From assembly GCA_036245525.1 (NCBI GenBank), contig BTPG01000006.1, positions 92,115,950-92,179,949 on the forward strand: DNA of 64,000 nucleotides. Direction: 5' to 3'. Positions 31,266 to 41,562 of the stretch are shown piece by piece. Source of the DNA: Semisulcospira habei (Eukaryota > Mollusca > Gastropoda > Semisulcospiridae). A program made the position numbers and the translations under genes. The notes under the pieces were generated by a model, which worked only from the letters and a program-made list of their open reading frames with translations, did not search any database and was not told the origin of the DNA. Numbering within the stretch: the first letter of the stretch is position 1; each line of letters begins with the position of its first letter.

Positions 31266-31345
31266 TCCTCGGACCCACGACGGCCGCAGTGGGCCCGCGC
31301 ACGACTGTGCGCGGGCCCACCGCGGCCGTCGTGGGCCCGAATACG
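31266..31345. mobile_element. family F GC-rich palindrome
   Basis: GACGGCCGCAGTGGGCCCGC pairs with GCGGGCCCACCGCGGCCGTC around GCACGACTGTGC. The outer arms are GTCCTCGGACCCAC and GTGGGCCCGAATAC. Confidence 0.8.
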
Positions 31346-31748
31346 TTTTGCTACTGGGGTCTCGTCTTTTCAGATTCAGCATGACGGTGATGGGATGAGG
31401 TCACGCACGCACCATACACACGCACACACACACGCACGCACGCACCCATGCACGCACATCACACCACAACAACTACCTTTTTCTTAAAGACGTCATCCCC
31501 ACCCGCCCCTAGTATCCCCATCCCCCGTCACCTCTCTCACACAACAACAAACAAACAAACAAGCGACCGAATGAAGCTGTCAGCGATAAATACATGGAAA
31601 GTACACACAAGTAGCACGCATTTTTCCAAACAGCTCGTTAGTATGTAATTCAATATCCCCGGGTTTCGGTCTAACGTGCCTATATCACAAGATTGACTAG
31701 ACGCTGTTTAAGAGGTCAAACGTAAGTCAAAACTACGCAAAACAGTGG
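31346..31748. other. no gene; CA-rich
   Basis: 31410-31470 is CA/CG-rich and 31490-31560 C-rich. Nothing coding is visible. Confidence 0.35.
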
Positions 31749-32080
31749 AATAAAAGCCCGGACAATCGCATGTTTCTCCGGGCTTTTAACCCTTCGCTGC
31801 CTGTGATCACGGATTTCGCGTCTGAAACCACGGCATTCTGACCGACACTCGGCGCACGAAGAACACAAACTAAATGGGACCAGAAATAGGAATACAAAAA
31901 ACAGGGCAAACAAGATACATAAATCCTCATGAGCCCCCCCCGCGACTGCGGGGGCTCATGAGGGTTTATGTCTCTTGCAGATGAGTAGCGTTCGCCTAGC
32001 ATTTAAGGGTTTAAACTGACACTGTTTGCATCAACAACAACAAAAAACAAGTCTGACTTCCGGAAATCGTCTGTTTCAGC
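31749..32080. mobile_element. family M hairpin with a family B insertion at its TTAA
   Basis: AATAAAAGCCCGGACAATCG and the pairing arm CCGGGCTTTTAA end exactly where B begins. After B, AAGTCTGACTTCCGGAAATC matches the downstream flank of the M copy at 22725. Confidence 0.65.
31786..32014. mobile_element. family B MITE nested in M
   Basis: It runs from TTAACCCTTCGCTGCC to AGCATTTAAGGGTTTAA. The hairpin AAGATACATAAATCCTCATG pairs with its partner arm around a C8 tract and GCGACTGCGGGGG. Confidence 0.82.
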
Positions 32081-32286
32081 TCATTTGTGTGTCAGTCAAC
32101 TTCCGCCCGCAAGTGACCGCGCAACATGCGGCCATCATGGCCGACCAAGCCCAACGTTATTTTGTGTGTATCATCTGCCTTCGAGGAGGAAAATGTTCCG
32201 CAGCTTTTTTTCTAAGCTGAAAGCGGATTTAGATAAGTGTAATCTCGCGAGGTTAAGGAAGTCACCTACTAGGTGTCGCACCCAGT
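32081..32286. other. no gene supported
   Basis: A short frame from an ATG at 32138 (MADQAQRYFVCIICLRGGKC) is open for 25 to 30 codons. It has no recognisable match and no clear splice site. Confidence 0.25.
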
Positions 32287-32405
32287 GGGCCAGTTGCATG
32301 AGCGAGCTTAGTCCTGCGCCCCCCAGCCGCTAAGCGAGGTACTCCGTAGCGGATCACCTTGCTTAGCGGCTGGCGCAGGACTAAGCTTGCTCATGCGGCA
32401 ACTAA
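32287..32405. mobile_element. family E MITE
   Basis: GGGCCAGTTGCATGAGCGAG pairs with GCTTGCTCATGCGGCAACT, and AGTCCTGCGCC and GGCGCAGGACT pair inside. The centre is GGTACTCCGTAGCGGATCACC. Confidence 0.85.
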
Positions 32406-32599
32406 GCCCAACTCAGTTGCACGCCGGAGGTGTCAAGGATGTGGAGGGACCCCGCCAATGCGCAGTTTGCGACGCTCGCTTCCTCCAGCTGCGCTAACAA
32501 ATAAAGAGTGGGTACTGTAGCCAGAAGCACTCGCCTGTACGAAGCATAGAGCCTGCAAACTTGAAGTCCGAAGAGTTTGTGAATAAGAGAATTCAGACG

Positions 32600-32754
32600 T
32601 AACCCTTCTTGTCAAGGTGATTCTTACCCTTTGGCTGTCGGTTGCGTTGTTGTTGTTTCTTTGTTTGTTTTTTGTTGCTGTTGGTTTTTTTGTCGATATG
32701 ATTCCTGCAGGAATCACCTCGACAAAAAAGTTCTAGAGACAGCCACATGGTTAA
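32600..32754. mobile_element. family D element with T/G-rich insertion in one arm
   Basis: AACCCTTCTTGTCAAGGTGA and a second start ACCCTTTGGCTGTCGGTTGC lead into a TTGTTGTTTCTTTG stretch. The right arm is GATTCCTGCAGGAATCACC, then AGAGACAGCCACATGGTTAA. It looks like two D left arms in series. Confidence 0.65.
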
Positions 32755-32889
32755 AATTAAAATCCATTGTCCTAAAACATCTATCCACAGGCACATGTTT
32801 TCACTAGCCCCTGGTGGTGTCCACAGCCTCACAAATCTAAGGAACATTAGCTAGACTTCACAACTCCTTCCACATAAACTGAACACAAA

Positions 32890-33068
32890 CCAGTTTGGAA
32901 AGGGTATTGATCCCCATCAGACCCCGCAGTTGCAGGGACTCATGAGGATCTATGCCTCTTGGTGACTCCACTTTGCGTCCATGTTCGTTTGACGGCTGAG
33001 GAGCGTCCATGTTTAACTGACAAAGGTGTCAAAAATACAATCTGCGTCCGCTATTGGTGAAGGGGTTA
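32890..33068. mobile_element. family B MITE, left end lost
   Basis: The hairpin TTGATCCCCATCAGACCCCG pairs with GGGACTCATGAGGATC. The right tail TGACTCCACTTTGCGTCCATG to GAAGGGGTTA is typical of B. Confidence 0.72.
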
Positions 33069-33085
33069 CAGTTCCATCTCCTACA

Positions 33086-33300
33086 AACCCTTTGGCTGTT
33101 GGTAGCGCGCTTTGAGTCATGCAGGACCCACCTCGACAAAAACCCGCTACCGACCGACAGCCAAATCTCCTGAGAATCCGTCCCTCTTACTGATGATTAG
33201 AATCGGCCACTTGTACAACCCCGTAGTTTGGCTGCCGGTCCCGCCTTCTTTTTGACGAAGTGATTCCTGCAGGAATCTCCTCGACCAACACCTCCCCCCC
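33086..33300. mobile_element. two worn family D palindromes
   Basis: The first (33086-33168) runs AACCCTTTGGCTGTTGGTAG to GCTACCGACCGACAGCCAAA with a damaged centre. The second (33225-33292) has GTTTGGCTGCCGGTCC and a GATTCCTGCAGGAATC centre, but its right arm breaks off in a C tract. Confidence 0.65.
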
Positions 33301-33404
33301 CCCCCACCCCTCCACCCCCCCCCCCCCACACCCCACCCCACCCCCCCACCCACCAAAAAATAAAAAACAACGAAAAAAACGAAAAAAAAAAAAACCTACT
33401 AAAC
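33301..33404. repeat. C-rich then A-rich low complexity
   Basis: A run of CCCCCACC-type sequence passes into an A-rich stretch. Long Gly/Trp-rich frames on the minus strand come from it. Confidence 0.9.
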
Positions 33405-33406
33405 CG

Positions 33407-33475
33407 ACCCAATGCACAAAAAGCCAACGGCGACCGACGTCGGCCCGATGACCTTGGCACAATGGAGGCAGCCCA
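33407..33475. mobile_element. family G palindrome, worn
   Basis: CCCAATGCACAAAAAGCC pairs with GACCTTGGCACAATGG around CGACCGACGTCGGCC. A better copy is at 58056. Confidence 0.6.
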
Positions 33476-33692
33476 AGGGACAACATCTCTAACTGATCGA
33501 CATCGCTGCTAACTCGGCTGACGGAAGCCGTGAGGGTTTTCAAGTCAGTGGAGACTGAAAGGGAAACATCTCCCTTTGCCGTCACCAAAACACACCGGGA
33601 AGTCGCAACAGGCCCTTCCGGCTCGCCTGGCTGTGGAAGTGGCGTGTCCACGCGATCCCCCATCAGAAAGACGTGCACCAGATCGTTTTCCG

Positions 33693-33757
33693 TTAACCCG
33701 TTCAGTGCCAGTTGGTGCAGACTGTGTTTTTGCAATCTTCGTTAATTCAAGCCACAA
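33693..33757. mobile_element. family B terminal fragment
   Basis: TTAACCCGTTCAGTGCCAG and TCGTTAATTCAAG match the tail of family B. The hairpin itself is missing. Confidence 0.65.
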
Positions 33758-33904
33758 AGAAAAACAAGATGAGGATTTCATCCCAAAGTCTACCGCCGCA
33801 TTATTTGGAGATCAGATGCGTTTATCTTTTATGAACATTCAGAGTTGTTTATATTTTTAGGCTTATTATGCTGATTCATTTTCCTCCTCTCTAAGCCAAC
33901 CTCT

Positions 33905-34110
33905 GATCAACACACACGTCGACGCACACAAATAAAGACGGACACATTGTGCTTCAGGCCATTTGTACGCTCTGTGGGCTCGTGTAGCGACAGGAATCCA
34001 TCTCCTTCTACTCTAACCCACCATCTGATCCATACACACTGGCACACAGAAATAAAGACGGACACACGGCGATTCCCGCCATTCGTAAGCTTTGTGGTCT
34101 GGCGTAGCAT
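33905..34110. repeat. diverged tandem duplication, about 120 bp
   Basis: ATAAAGACGGACACA occurs at about 33931 and 34050. Both are followed by GCC, ATT, GTA.GC and TGTGG.CT.G.GTAGC. No gene is seen. Confidence 0.7.
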
Positions 34111-34257
34111 AGCTACTCTGAAGAAGAATGATAGCACGAGCAGCGAAATGACGTCATTTCAAGCTTCACGTCATGAACTCGATGTTATACGTCACTCATC
34201 GCAGTACTAACATTTGACTATCAGAGAATCAACTTTGCAATTCTCTTGCTGATTTTC

Positions 34258-34615
34258 ACGCCTAGGGCTTACAAGGTCACAATTTGACCTAATCCTACCC
34301 CAGGGCCGGGACAAACAGCAGGCTTATGCAAACACTGTTTATGAAAAATCATGCAGGTATTAATGAGAAGATAGGGGTTTTTTCGTAAAAGAAAAATTAA
34401 AGTTATGTTAGCTGTTTTACAAATGACTCCGAAAAAGCGGTGTAGAAAACGGTTTGATTTCACACCTAGGGCATACAGGTCACATCTGATCTAATCGTAC
34501 CCAACAGCCGAGACAAACTGCAAGCCGGCCTATGTAAATACCGTATACAAAAAAATCAGGCGATTATTAATGAGAAAATTGGGTTTTTTTCGTAAAAAAA
34601 ATATTCAATTGTTTT
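34258..34615. repeat. tandem pair of about 200 bp
   Basis: CACGCCTAGGGCTTACAAGG and CACACCTAGGGCATACAGG start two similar units. Both run through ATTAATGAGAA and GGTTTTTTCGTAAAA. They are diverged and AT-rich. Confidence 0.7.
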
Positions 34616-34689
34616 AAGATTAACCCATATAATTCGTGAAATTAATCCCAAAAACATGAAAATATATTTTTTCAAAAATTATTTAATTA

Positions 34690-34955
34690 TCACTTAAAAG
34701 GTTCTAGAGGTAAAATGCTGGTTAACGAACTCAATCAATATGCCCCTTTTATCTAGCAATACGCAAATATCTAGTAAAAATAAGAAAAATTACGGACTCT
34801 AGTGTGGATCAACCGGTTTTGGGGAAACGGCCATTTTTTCGCCAATGAGCATCTTAATCAAAACATCGAAAAAAAAGGTCCAGAGATAACTCTTTTAGGG
34901 ACAATATCCTAAAATTTCAAGCTTGTCCGTCCTCAAACGCGGGCTCTAGTCGCTG

Positions 34956-35027
<72 letters not shown>

Positions 35028-35110
35028 ATACACACACACACACACACGCACACACACACCACGCCGGCATGTGACGTCATTTTTATCTTGTTACTTCTTT
35101 GTCAGAATTT
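34690..35110. repeat. dispersed repeat L, copy 1
   Basis: Landmarks are AAAATTACGGACTCTAGTGT, ATTTCAAGCTTGT, a CA microsatellite, then GACGTCATTTTTATCTTGTT. The same landmarks occur split at 46230-46385 and 48170-48360 around a LINE. Confidence 0.65.
34958..35060. repeat. (CA)n microsatellite
   Basis: A CA run inside repeat L, interrupted by CTCATACA and CACGCAC. Confidence 0.97.
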
Positions 35111-35234
35111 TCGCCCTGCACGCCAAAAACGTCATGTGCGTGCTCCGGAATGCGCTCCGACCAGCCCCATTTCAAAGTCTACCGTATTTTTTAAATACGG
35201 TAGACAATAACCACCTTATGTCCTAGAAACATGG

Positions 35235-35356
35235 ATTCCGTCATCAAAGTGGTGTCAGCAAGTCCTCATGAGCCCCCGCAACTGCGGGGGCTCATGAGGA
35301 TCAATGCCTCTTGCAGATGGGTGGTGTTCACATTATCTCGGCGCTGAACGGGTTAA
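35235..35356. mobile_element. family B MITE, left end lost
   Basis: AAGTGGTGTCAGCAAG leads into GTCCTCATGAGCCCCCGCAA and its complement. The left arm lacks the GAGGCATAGATC segment, so the hairpin is asymmetrical. The right end is GCGCTGAACGGGTTAA. Confidence 0.78.
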
Positions 35357-35574
35357 ACTCTTTTACTGCCGAGAAGAGGTGAACACGACCCAACAGCCGC
35401 AAGAGAGATATACCTCATGAGCCCCCACAGTTGCGGGGGGGGGGGGGGGGGGGGGCTCATGAAGATCTATGCCTCTTGCTGACGTCACGTTTTTGTCCTT
35501 GTTCCTTGAAAATTTGTTCGGCGCCGAGTTGACAAAGATTTTAGAAATAAAACCTGCGACAGTGAGGGGGTTAA
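35353..35574. mobile_element. family B MITE abutting the previous one at TTAA
   Basis: It runs from TTAAACTCTTTTACTGCC to GACAGTGAGGGGGTTAA. The hairpin loop carries a G tract of about 23. The TTAA at 35353-35356 serves both elements. Confidence 0.83.
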
Positions 35575-35621
35575 CTTTTACATGCACAACTTTACTCGTC
35601 TGTGAAGGCAAAAGACAGCAG

Positions 35622-35692
35622 TCTATATTTATGAAAAGCGCGATTTTCATTGTATTTCTATGAAAATCTCGCTTTCGCAAAAAAAGGACTTC
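35622..35692. mobile_element. family I hairpin, copy 2
   Basis: ATGAAAAGCGCGATTTTCAT pairs with ATGAAAATCTCGCTTTCG around TGTATTTCT. Confidence 0.7.
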
Positions 35693-35696
35693 TAGT

Positions 35697-36063
35697 ACCA
35701 TTACGCATAAATCTGAAGACACATTTCAGCACCAGTTGTGTTTGTTGTACCTTGACGACACACCTAATGAACTTTGACAGCAGTTGGGACACGCAGCTAA
35801 AACACACACTTAATCGCACTTACTTAATCTACGCAGGCGTTAGCGTGTCAATCTATTTTTAGCTGTTTCTCACACTGAAAGCGTTGTATTTATAAAACGG
35901 AGTGGAGTCATCTTCAGGTTACTTGATATAAAGACGACGTGTGCAAAACTGAATTCTCCTATATCTAAATGAACCTTAACTAGACCCGAGTGTAGCATTT
36001 CGTAACCATCTGTTACAGCAGTGTATCTTTGAACAGTTACGGCGGTAGTGGGCCTTCAGAAAC
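35697..36063. repeat. dispersed repeat J, copy 2
   Basis: CATTTCAGCACCAGTTGTGT, ACACGCAGC, AAGCGTTGTATTTAT and GAACAGTTACGGCGGTAGTG follow the order seen at 7222 and 57056. It directly follows a family I hairpin. Confidence 0.72.
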
Positions 36064-36219
36064 CGCTTCGCGATGAAGCAGCTCTATTAGAGTCTTTGGT
36101 TGTCCTGACTCCCAGATGGTACCTACTTAACGCGCATGACCTTAAGGGGGAAACGCCCAATCTTTTACCACCTGAGATACCTCAGTACCTCAACATTCAA
36201 ACTTATTAGCCTGTAACTT

Positions 36220-36340
<121 letters not shown>

Positions 36341-36559
36341 CCCCCCTCCCCTCCCCCCCCCCCGCCCCCCAAAAAAACAAAAAAAAAAGAAAAAAGTTTA
36401 GTCTCAAAAGACATTAATACGCGGCGCTGGCTGAGGTATTTTGCCTGGGAGTGCGTGGAGAGTCGTTGCCGCTCCACTTGCCGCGCTAAGTTCTTATTCA
36501 TCTCGCTATTATTATGTCCATATTCATTCTTTCGCTCCCAGCGCCAACCGGACGCGATG

Positions 36560-36660
36560 GCTTGACCATGATAGCTCACGGGTATGGCCAGATTAGGTTG
36601 GCGCACCTGGCGCCAAGCTAATCTGGCCATACCCGTGAGCTGTCATGGTTAAGCTAGCAT
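36560..36660. mobile_element. family A-like hairpin, variant core
   Basis: CATGATAGCTCACGGGTATG pairs with CATACCCGTGAGCTGTCATG through GGCGCCA. The arms follow the A pattern, but GCTCACGGGTATGGCCAG replaces the usual arm. Terminal TTAA ends are absent. Confidence 0.7.
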
Positions 36661-37208
36661 CCACGACTTGTGCGCACATTCCCAAACAAACGACACTAAA
36701 AGTGGACGAAACGACACTGTTTGGTTTTAGAAATAAAAACGTCTTAAATGTTAACTTCTACTGAAGTCGTTGGCTGAACACTGTAATCTATCTCCTCATG
36801 CTGAGGGACACGGAGATTCGTAGGAGATGAAGTCACACAAGCTTCGTGAGTCCCAGCAGCCAATGTAGCGGCTCACGAGGATCTGTGTTAGTGGGTGTGC
36901 ATTATTATGGCAAAACATGGGAATAACATTTTCCGCGCTCGGCTGCACACACCGGCAATATACACACTACACTACTGCCGTAGGTTTCAATTTAAAAACC
37001 GAGTAGCCAGTCATCACCCAGCTCCTTTCTTCAAGCAGCACGGGTTCTCATGAGCCCATACTACTGAAGATCATGCGGATAATTGATATCTATCCCTCTT
37101 AAACCCAAACAGGGACTGTCTGCCGTGGTTTCAGCCCTTGGGACTAAGAAAGAAAAAATACTTGTGTTGTTGGCTTCTGTCATAGGCAAGTCACGTTTTG
37201 AGGAAGGA
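36661..37208. other. no gene; worn B cores
   Basis: 36838-36892 (CTTCGTGAGTCCCAGC and GGCTCACGAGGATCTG) and 37038-37105 (GGTTCTCATGAGCCCATA) are eroded B cores. Nothing coding is seen. Confidence 0.4.
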
Positions 37209-37210
37209 TT

Positions 37211-37281
37211 CACACTGGTTGCCTCACTCGATACGCTGCCGCTGAGCGGCAGCGAATCGAGAGAGACAACCAGTGAGGGAA
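37211..37281. mobile_element. family N hairpin, best copy
   Basis: CACTGGTTGCCTCACTCGAT pairs with ATCGAGAGAGACAACCAGTG. The inner CGCTGCCGCTGAGCGGCAGCG is a perfect inverted repeat. Confidence 0.78.
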
Positions 37282-38035
37282 TAAACACCACAGGTAAGTA
37301 CATTCCTATCACCTGATACGTATGCGGTAAGGTGCGCTTGGCTCACCTGAGCCGCACAGCCATGAGACAAGGTGCAACTGACGCTTGCCTGAAGAGAACA
37401 TACCTCCCCCACCCCCCACCTCCCTCCCACCCACCCAGCCTTCTTTGTATCGTTTATTTCGTTTCTTCTTCTTCTTCTTCTTTTTTTTTCTTTTTTTTTT
37501 TTTCTTTTCCGTTTGGTTGTGTCTTCCTGGCCGGCGGTAAGTTATGTGTCATCCTGTTTAACACCGTGGATCTTGGTCGCTCTCTTGACACTGCAAATAC
37601 ACTCTGCGCACGCTGCAAACCGAGAGGCCCCGTTGTGCAATCATCTGTCTATCTGGTCTCCCCCATGCCACGTTCTCAGTCAAACCCAACAGTCCCCACC
37701 TCGGTCTGAGGAGTATCCGTGAAATTGAATCCGTCAGTTGAGACATTAAATCCTAATCAATAGGCGGTTGCCAAACATGCAAAATGCACAGAAATCCCAA
37801 ACGAAGAAAAGAACACGCTTACAAAAGACAATTACGACACAGTTCATTAATATTTTGGGCCAAAACACTCTTTTCGAAGTAGCCATATAAACAAGTACAC
37901 ACAATGTGCTACTTGTCTTTTTTTTTTTTTTTTTTTTTTGGTGATCGAGATGCCAATTGAGAAACTGACGTCGTCAAAGCCCTACTGTATAGCCATTTTT
38001 CAAACCTATCGTTCAATAAATAAGGCCAGTCTGTA
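37282..38035. other. no gene; T-rich tracts
   Basis: A C-rich patch (37408-37440) and T/TTC tracts (37461-37509, 37918-37939) are present. No coding sequence or repeat match is recognised. Confidence 0.35.
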
Positions 38036-38107
38036 CAAGCAAAAGGCATATATTCTCATGAACCCCTGCGATGCACGGGTTCATGAGAATCTATGCCTTT
38101 TGCAGAC
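38036..38107. mobile_element. family B-like hairpin, AAAAGGCATA variant
   Basis: GCAAAAGGCATATATTCTCA pairs with TGAGAATCTATGCCTTTTGC around AACCCCTGCGATGCACGGGTT. TTAA ends are not visible. Confidence 0.7.
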
Positions 38108-38352
38108 AGGGGTTTTGATTATCTGTGACTCATGCATGCGATGGAGGGACGGCCGAGGGACTTCGTGAGATCGATTCCACAAGAACCGTGTAAGCATAGT
38201 TAAAAAGTGAGAAGGTCATACAGTCAATACGGCGACACCATACATCCGGCTGACGGCTATTGAATAACTGGACACACTGCCCTAAATAGGTGTCCTTGTG
38301 GGACCACACGTCGCCTTTGTGAGGTCAACGGATCGGTCATTTCGCTGGCTCG

Positions 38353-38713
38353 GCAGGGGCGGATCAGTTACATCGGGAGTGTGTATGTGTGTGGGGGGGG
38401 GGGGGGGCGGCTCAAGCTTCTTGTTTGGGACCTTGAACCTGTCACAAAAGGCCTCCCGACGCTAGACCTTGCTTCCAATGGCCGGTAAATCAACAACGGA
38501 GAAGTGTGGTGGGGGGGGGGGGGGGACAAGTGCGCCAGCCATGTGTAATATTCTTCTCCACCTCTCGTCACCCGCCCAAATATCCAATATGGGGGAGGGG
38601 GCAAACTACCCAAAAGGGACTTTGTCATAGCATTCTAAAAAATAATTTGTGGCAGGAAAGGGGGGGGGGCGGAACCTCTGGTTCCCCCTCCCCTAAACCT
38701 GATCCGCCCCTGT
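38353..38713. mobile_element. terminal-inverted-repeat element, hAT-like ends
   Basis: CAGGGGCGGATCAG at 38353 and its inverted partner CTGATCCGCCCCTG at the right end bound a 360-bp G-rich element. Ends starting CAGGGGCGG are common in hAT-type transposons. Flanking 8-bp duplications do not match, so the class is uncertain. Two G tracts lie inside. Confidence 0.6.
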
Positions 38714-38895
38714 TTAGGCATAGAACTTAACGACGTGCATGCTGGAAAAGCCGTCTCACGGGGATTCGATCATTTCGCTGAGAAAATTTACTACTGCTTG
38801 AGTAAATCATGATCTACGACCATAAACAAATAAGATTCACGCTTATGTGCCGTTAACAGTATTATTATTTATAGTATTATGTTAAAATGCTTTTC
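38714..38895. other. unassigned spacer
   Basis: Nothing recognisable is seen. Confidence 0.3.
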
Positions 38896-38897
38896 GT

Positions 38898-39015
38898 TCA
38901 ACCCGACGGCCGCATTTGACACATTTTGGAGGTGTCATCTAAAGACTATGTACTGGCGGTTGCAGGAGATCGACCATAATTCAACTTGAGTAGTGCCTTA
39001 TCAGCTTGGCGTATT
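38898..39015. mobile_element. family A MITE fragment, GGCCGCA end type
   Basis: CAACCCGACGGCCGCATTTG, GGAGGTGTCATCTAA and GACTATGTAC match the left side of the copies at 62260 and 62850. The hairpin is reduced to one worn arm (AATTCAACTTGAGTAGTGCC). Confidence 0.6.
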
Positions 39016-39344
39016 ACATGACCGATACATCGCCTGCTGTAGTAGTGCGTCGGGGCTCTTAGGGATAAGGCCATTTTACGGCGGAATTGAATGTGACTGT
39101 AACGAAAAAAAACGTAAGCTCAGAAATGAAAGGTCCAGAATATACACAATTGTTATGATCGGCATCTCAAATGACCCCGTTTCTGCGTTTGTTTTGTTGC
39201 GGAGTGGTGTCCTATCTCAAACCCCTACTAAGGAGGGCAGGGGGGCAGGGGAGGGGGGGGGGGCAGGGGAGGGGGGCAGGGGGATGGGGGTCAGGGGGTG
39301 GAGGGGGGAGGGGGGTGTCGTTGTGGCGTGTGTTATTAACCTAT

Positions 39345-39490
39345 TTAACCCCAAGGCCGCATTTCTCAAATTTGGAGGTGTCACCTAACGACTATGCACC
39401 AGTTTACAGGAGTTTGTATCGACGATGACAATTCAAGGGTGGTGCAAGATTTGCTTGGCGCACTACCCTTGAGCGCATAATGCGCATAGG
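39345..39490. mobile_element. family A MITE fragment, GGCCGCA end type, deleted core
   Basis: It starts TTAACCCCAAGGCCGC. The core is shortened: AATTCAAGGGTGGTGCAAGA then CACTACCCTTGAGC, with most of the hairpin deleted. Confidence 0.65.
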
Positions 39491-39624
39491 ACAGTCAAGG
39501 GGATGTCAATTAAAATCACCTGCACAACAAGCGCTACCGACCGCCAAATCCATTGTCGTTTGGCTGTCTCTGTTGAAAGCTTGCTAAGGATCGCACTGCA
39601 GATAAATTCACGCAACCAAAACCA

Positions 39625-39706
39625 CTTTCCAACTGCAAGAGGCAATGATTCTCACAAGCCTCTGCCTCTACAGGCGCACATCAACATGTATGCCTCTTGC
39701 AACAGG
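39625..39706. mobile_element. family B hairpin, worn
   Basis: CAACTGCAAGAGGCAATGAT and ACATGTATGCCTCTTGCAA form the outer arms; the inner part no longer pairs. Confidence 0.5.
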
Positions 39707-40042
39707 CGCTCATAGAATACGTGATTACGATTTCTATGAGCTGCAGACCCCCATGAGAGTAGTTTTAAATCAAGGCAACGCATGCGTAGTGGGCACCTGT
39801 GCTTCCTGCTGCAATTGACCGTTACAATTTACGTTTATGCTCCTCTAAACGAGCAGGTGATGGGAGTTTCAGGCAGCGATTTTGATTTGCCTTTGGCAGA
39901 TTTGTGTCATCGCTGTAGTGAGGTATGTCACAAAATGTTCCTGTGCAAAAACCCACCAAACAAGCGCCCTGGCTTCAGTTCCACGAGTGATGTCCAGCGC
40001 AGGTCACTAAGCAAGGTGACTTTATCTGCAGTGCGTTCCTTT
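39707..40042. other. no gene supported
   Basis: A long frame (39782-40570) starts here but runs straight through a family E hairpin and a B half-arm, so it is not a gene. Confidence 0.4.
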
Positions 40043-40125
40043 GGGGCCAGTTGCATGACCAAGCTTAGCTATGCACCTTCCTTAATGACTTGCGCAGGGT
40101 TAAGCTTGGTCTTGCAACTGGCCCC
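40043..40125. mobile_element. family E MITE, short version
   Basis: GGGGCCAGTTGCATGACCAA pairs with TTGGTCTTGCAACTGGCCCC. The centre is collapsed relative to other copies, so the element is only about 80 bp. Confidence 0.85.
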
Positions 40126-40868
40126 TTGTTTTCGCAATCGACGTCACAGTCCAACAGTTTCCGATTTTCATTTGCACAGCCATTTTTCACTGGTTTACTG
40201 GTTTTCATCAAGATCTCTGCCTCTTGCGAGAAAGATAGGTCCATATTTACATCTGTTTTTCGCAGACGAAGGACATTTGAGAAACGTTCCGCCAGAATGT
40301 TTCTTTTTCAGTTCAACTGACTGTTGTGTTCCCTTTTACTGTTCAGAGCAAAATGACTCACAGATCATTTGCTCCGAACACTGTCCACATTTGTCCCACC
40401 CAAGGACGAAAGAAAACACCATTACAAAAAGACAATTACAACACACGTTATTAAAAAATTGTGGCGTAATTGTCCTTTCTAAGCGTGTTTCTTTCTTCGT
40501 CGAAATGCTATCTGCATTTTACACGCTGCCTTGGCAGTCACATTTTGGGTCTGGGCTGCCTTTAACATGAAATAAGACAGCGCAAGGATATTGCTGGTTA
40601 AGCCTGCAATGCTTATCCGGCCATTACCCTTGAATTTTTACAGTCGAGCCGGACAATTCTAACTTTTTAGCGCTAGAAGGGACCGAGATGACCTACAAGG
40701 CTTTCTTTCGGTCTCTCTATACACATTGCATTCGTGGATATGGAGCAGTCTTTCTATTCCTCTATTCAGGCCTACGGGTACACATCAATTCAATGACTTC
40801 TTTGCTTTGCGGACTTGACAGTTGAAAAGCAGAGACGCCGCGACACAAGAAACTTCCCCGGCAGCAAA
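40126..40868. other. no gene; worn fragments
   Basis: 40207-40230 is a B half-arm (ATCTCTGCCTCTTGCGAG). 40590-40650 has an eroded A-type arm (CATTACCCTTGAATTTTTAC). A phrase with CATTACAAAAAGACAATTAC and TAAGCGTGTTTCTTT near 40420-40495 recurs faintly near 30310-30420 and 62750, so a dispersed repeat is likely. Confidence 0.4.
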
Positions 40869-40953
40869 ACGTCCTCGGACCCACGGCGACGGCCGCTGGT
40901 GGGCCCGCGCACAGCCGTACGCGGACCCACTGCGGCCACCGTGGGCCTGAGGA
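40869..40953. mobile_element. family F GC-rich palindrome
   Basis: GTCCTCGGACCCACGG pairs with CCGTGGGCCTGAGGAC, and GTGGGCCCGCGCACAGC with its inverted partner. It matches the copy at 31266. Confidence 0.82.
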
Positions 40954-41562
40954 CCTTTGCTTACGGGGTGTGGAAACCCGGGCCGGCACAGTGGGGCACA
41001 CAATTTCATTGAGTGCGGTAAACTGCAAACTGTGCGTTTATTGAAATGTGCTGACATCAACGCAGAGTAGAAGTTGCATCATAGCCTAGGTTTTCAGGTT
41101 GGAAACCATGCTAATTCTAGGGTAGTGCCAGATTAGCTTGGCGCCTGATGAAAGTTGAAAGTTGTTGACAAAACTCTATCATGTATTCGGAGAAGATAAA
41201 CACGACGTATCAATCAGTCCGTCTTCAAAGGAAAATAAAGCGTAAGGTTCGTTTTCAGCTGAAGACGGCTCTCTAGTCCCGGCCGATACAACGTACATGT
41301 ACTTTTTGTTTTCACCTGAAGGTCCAATACATTACGTTTATCTCGTCTAAATGGAACACTGAGTTTTATCAACAAATGTTCAACTGTTCTTTAATTTTAT
41401 ATGTGGGACCCTAGCGGTAATTTGATTTCATTTCATATGCTTTTGATGTTCGGTTACTCTGCATGACTCTTCTTTCAAAGTGTGAGTGAACTCCCCTGAC
41501 TCAGTTCAAGCGCCGCACCGTCCCAGGAATCGCAACTGTTAGTCATAGACTATTACTTTGTA
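40954..41562. other. no gene; one A half-arm
   Basis: 41108-41150 reads TTCTAGGGTAGTGCCAGATT and AGCTTGGCGCCTGATG, the left arm of an A core without its partner. The rest is unassigned. Confidence 0.4.

Noticed and set aside
32138..32217. A start exon beginning MADQAQRYF.
   Set aside because: The frame is under 30 codons, has no convincing donor, and matches no family I know.
39782..40570. A 262-codon open frame on the plus strand.
   Set aside because: It crosses a family E hairpin (40043-40125) and a B half-arm, and shows no domain; the frame is accidental.
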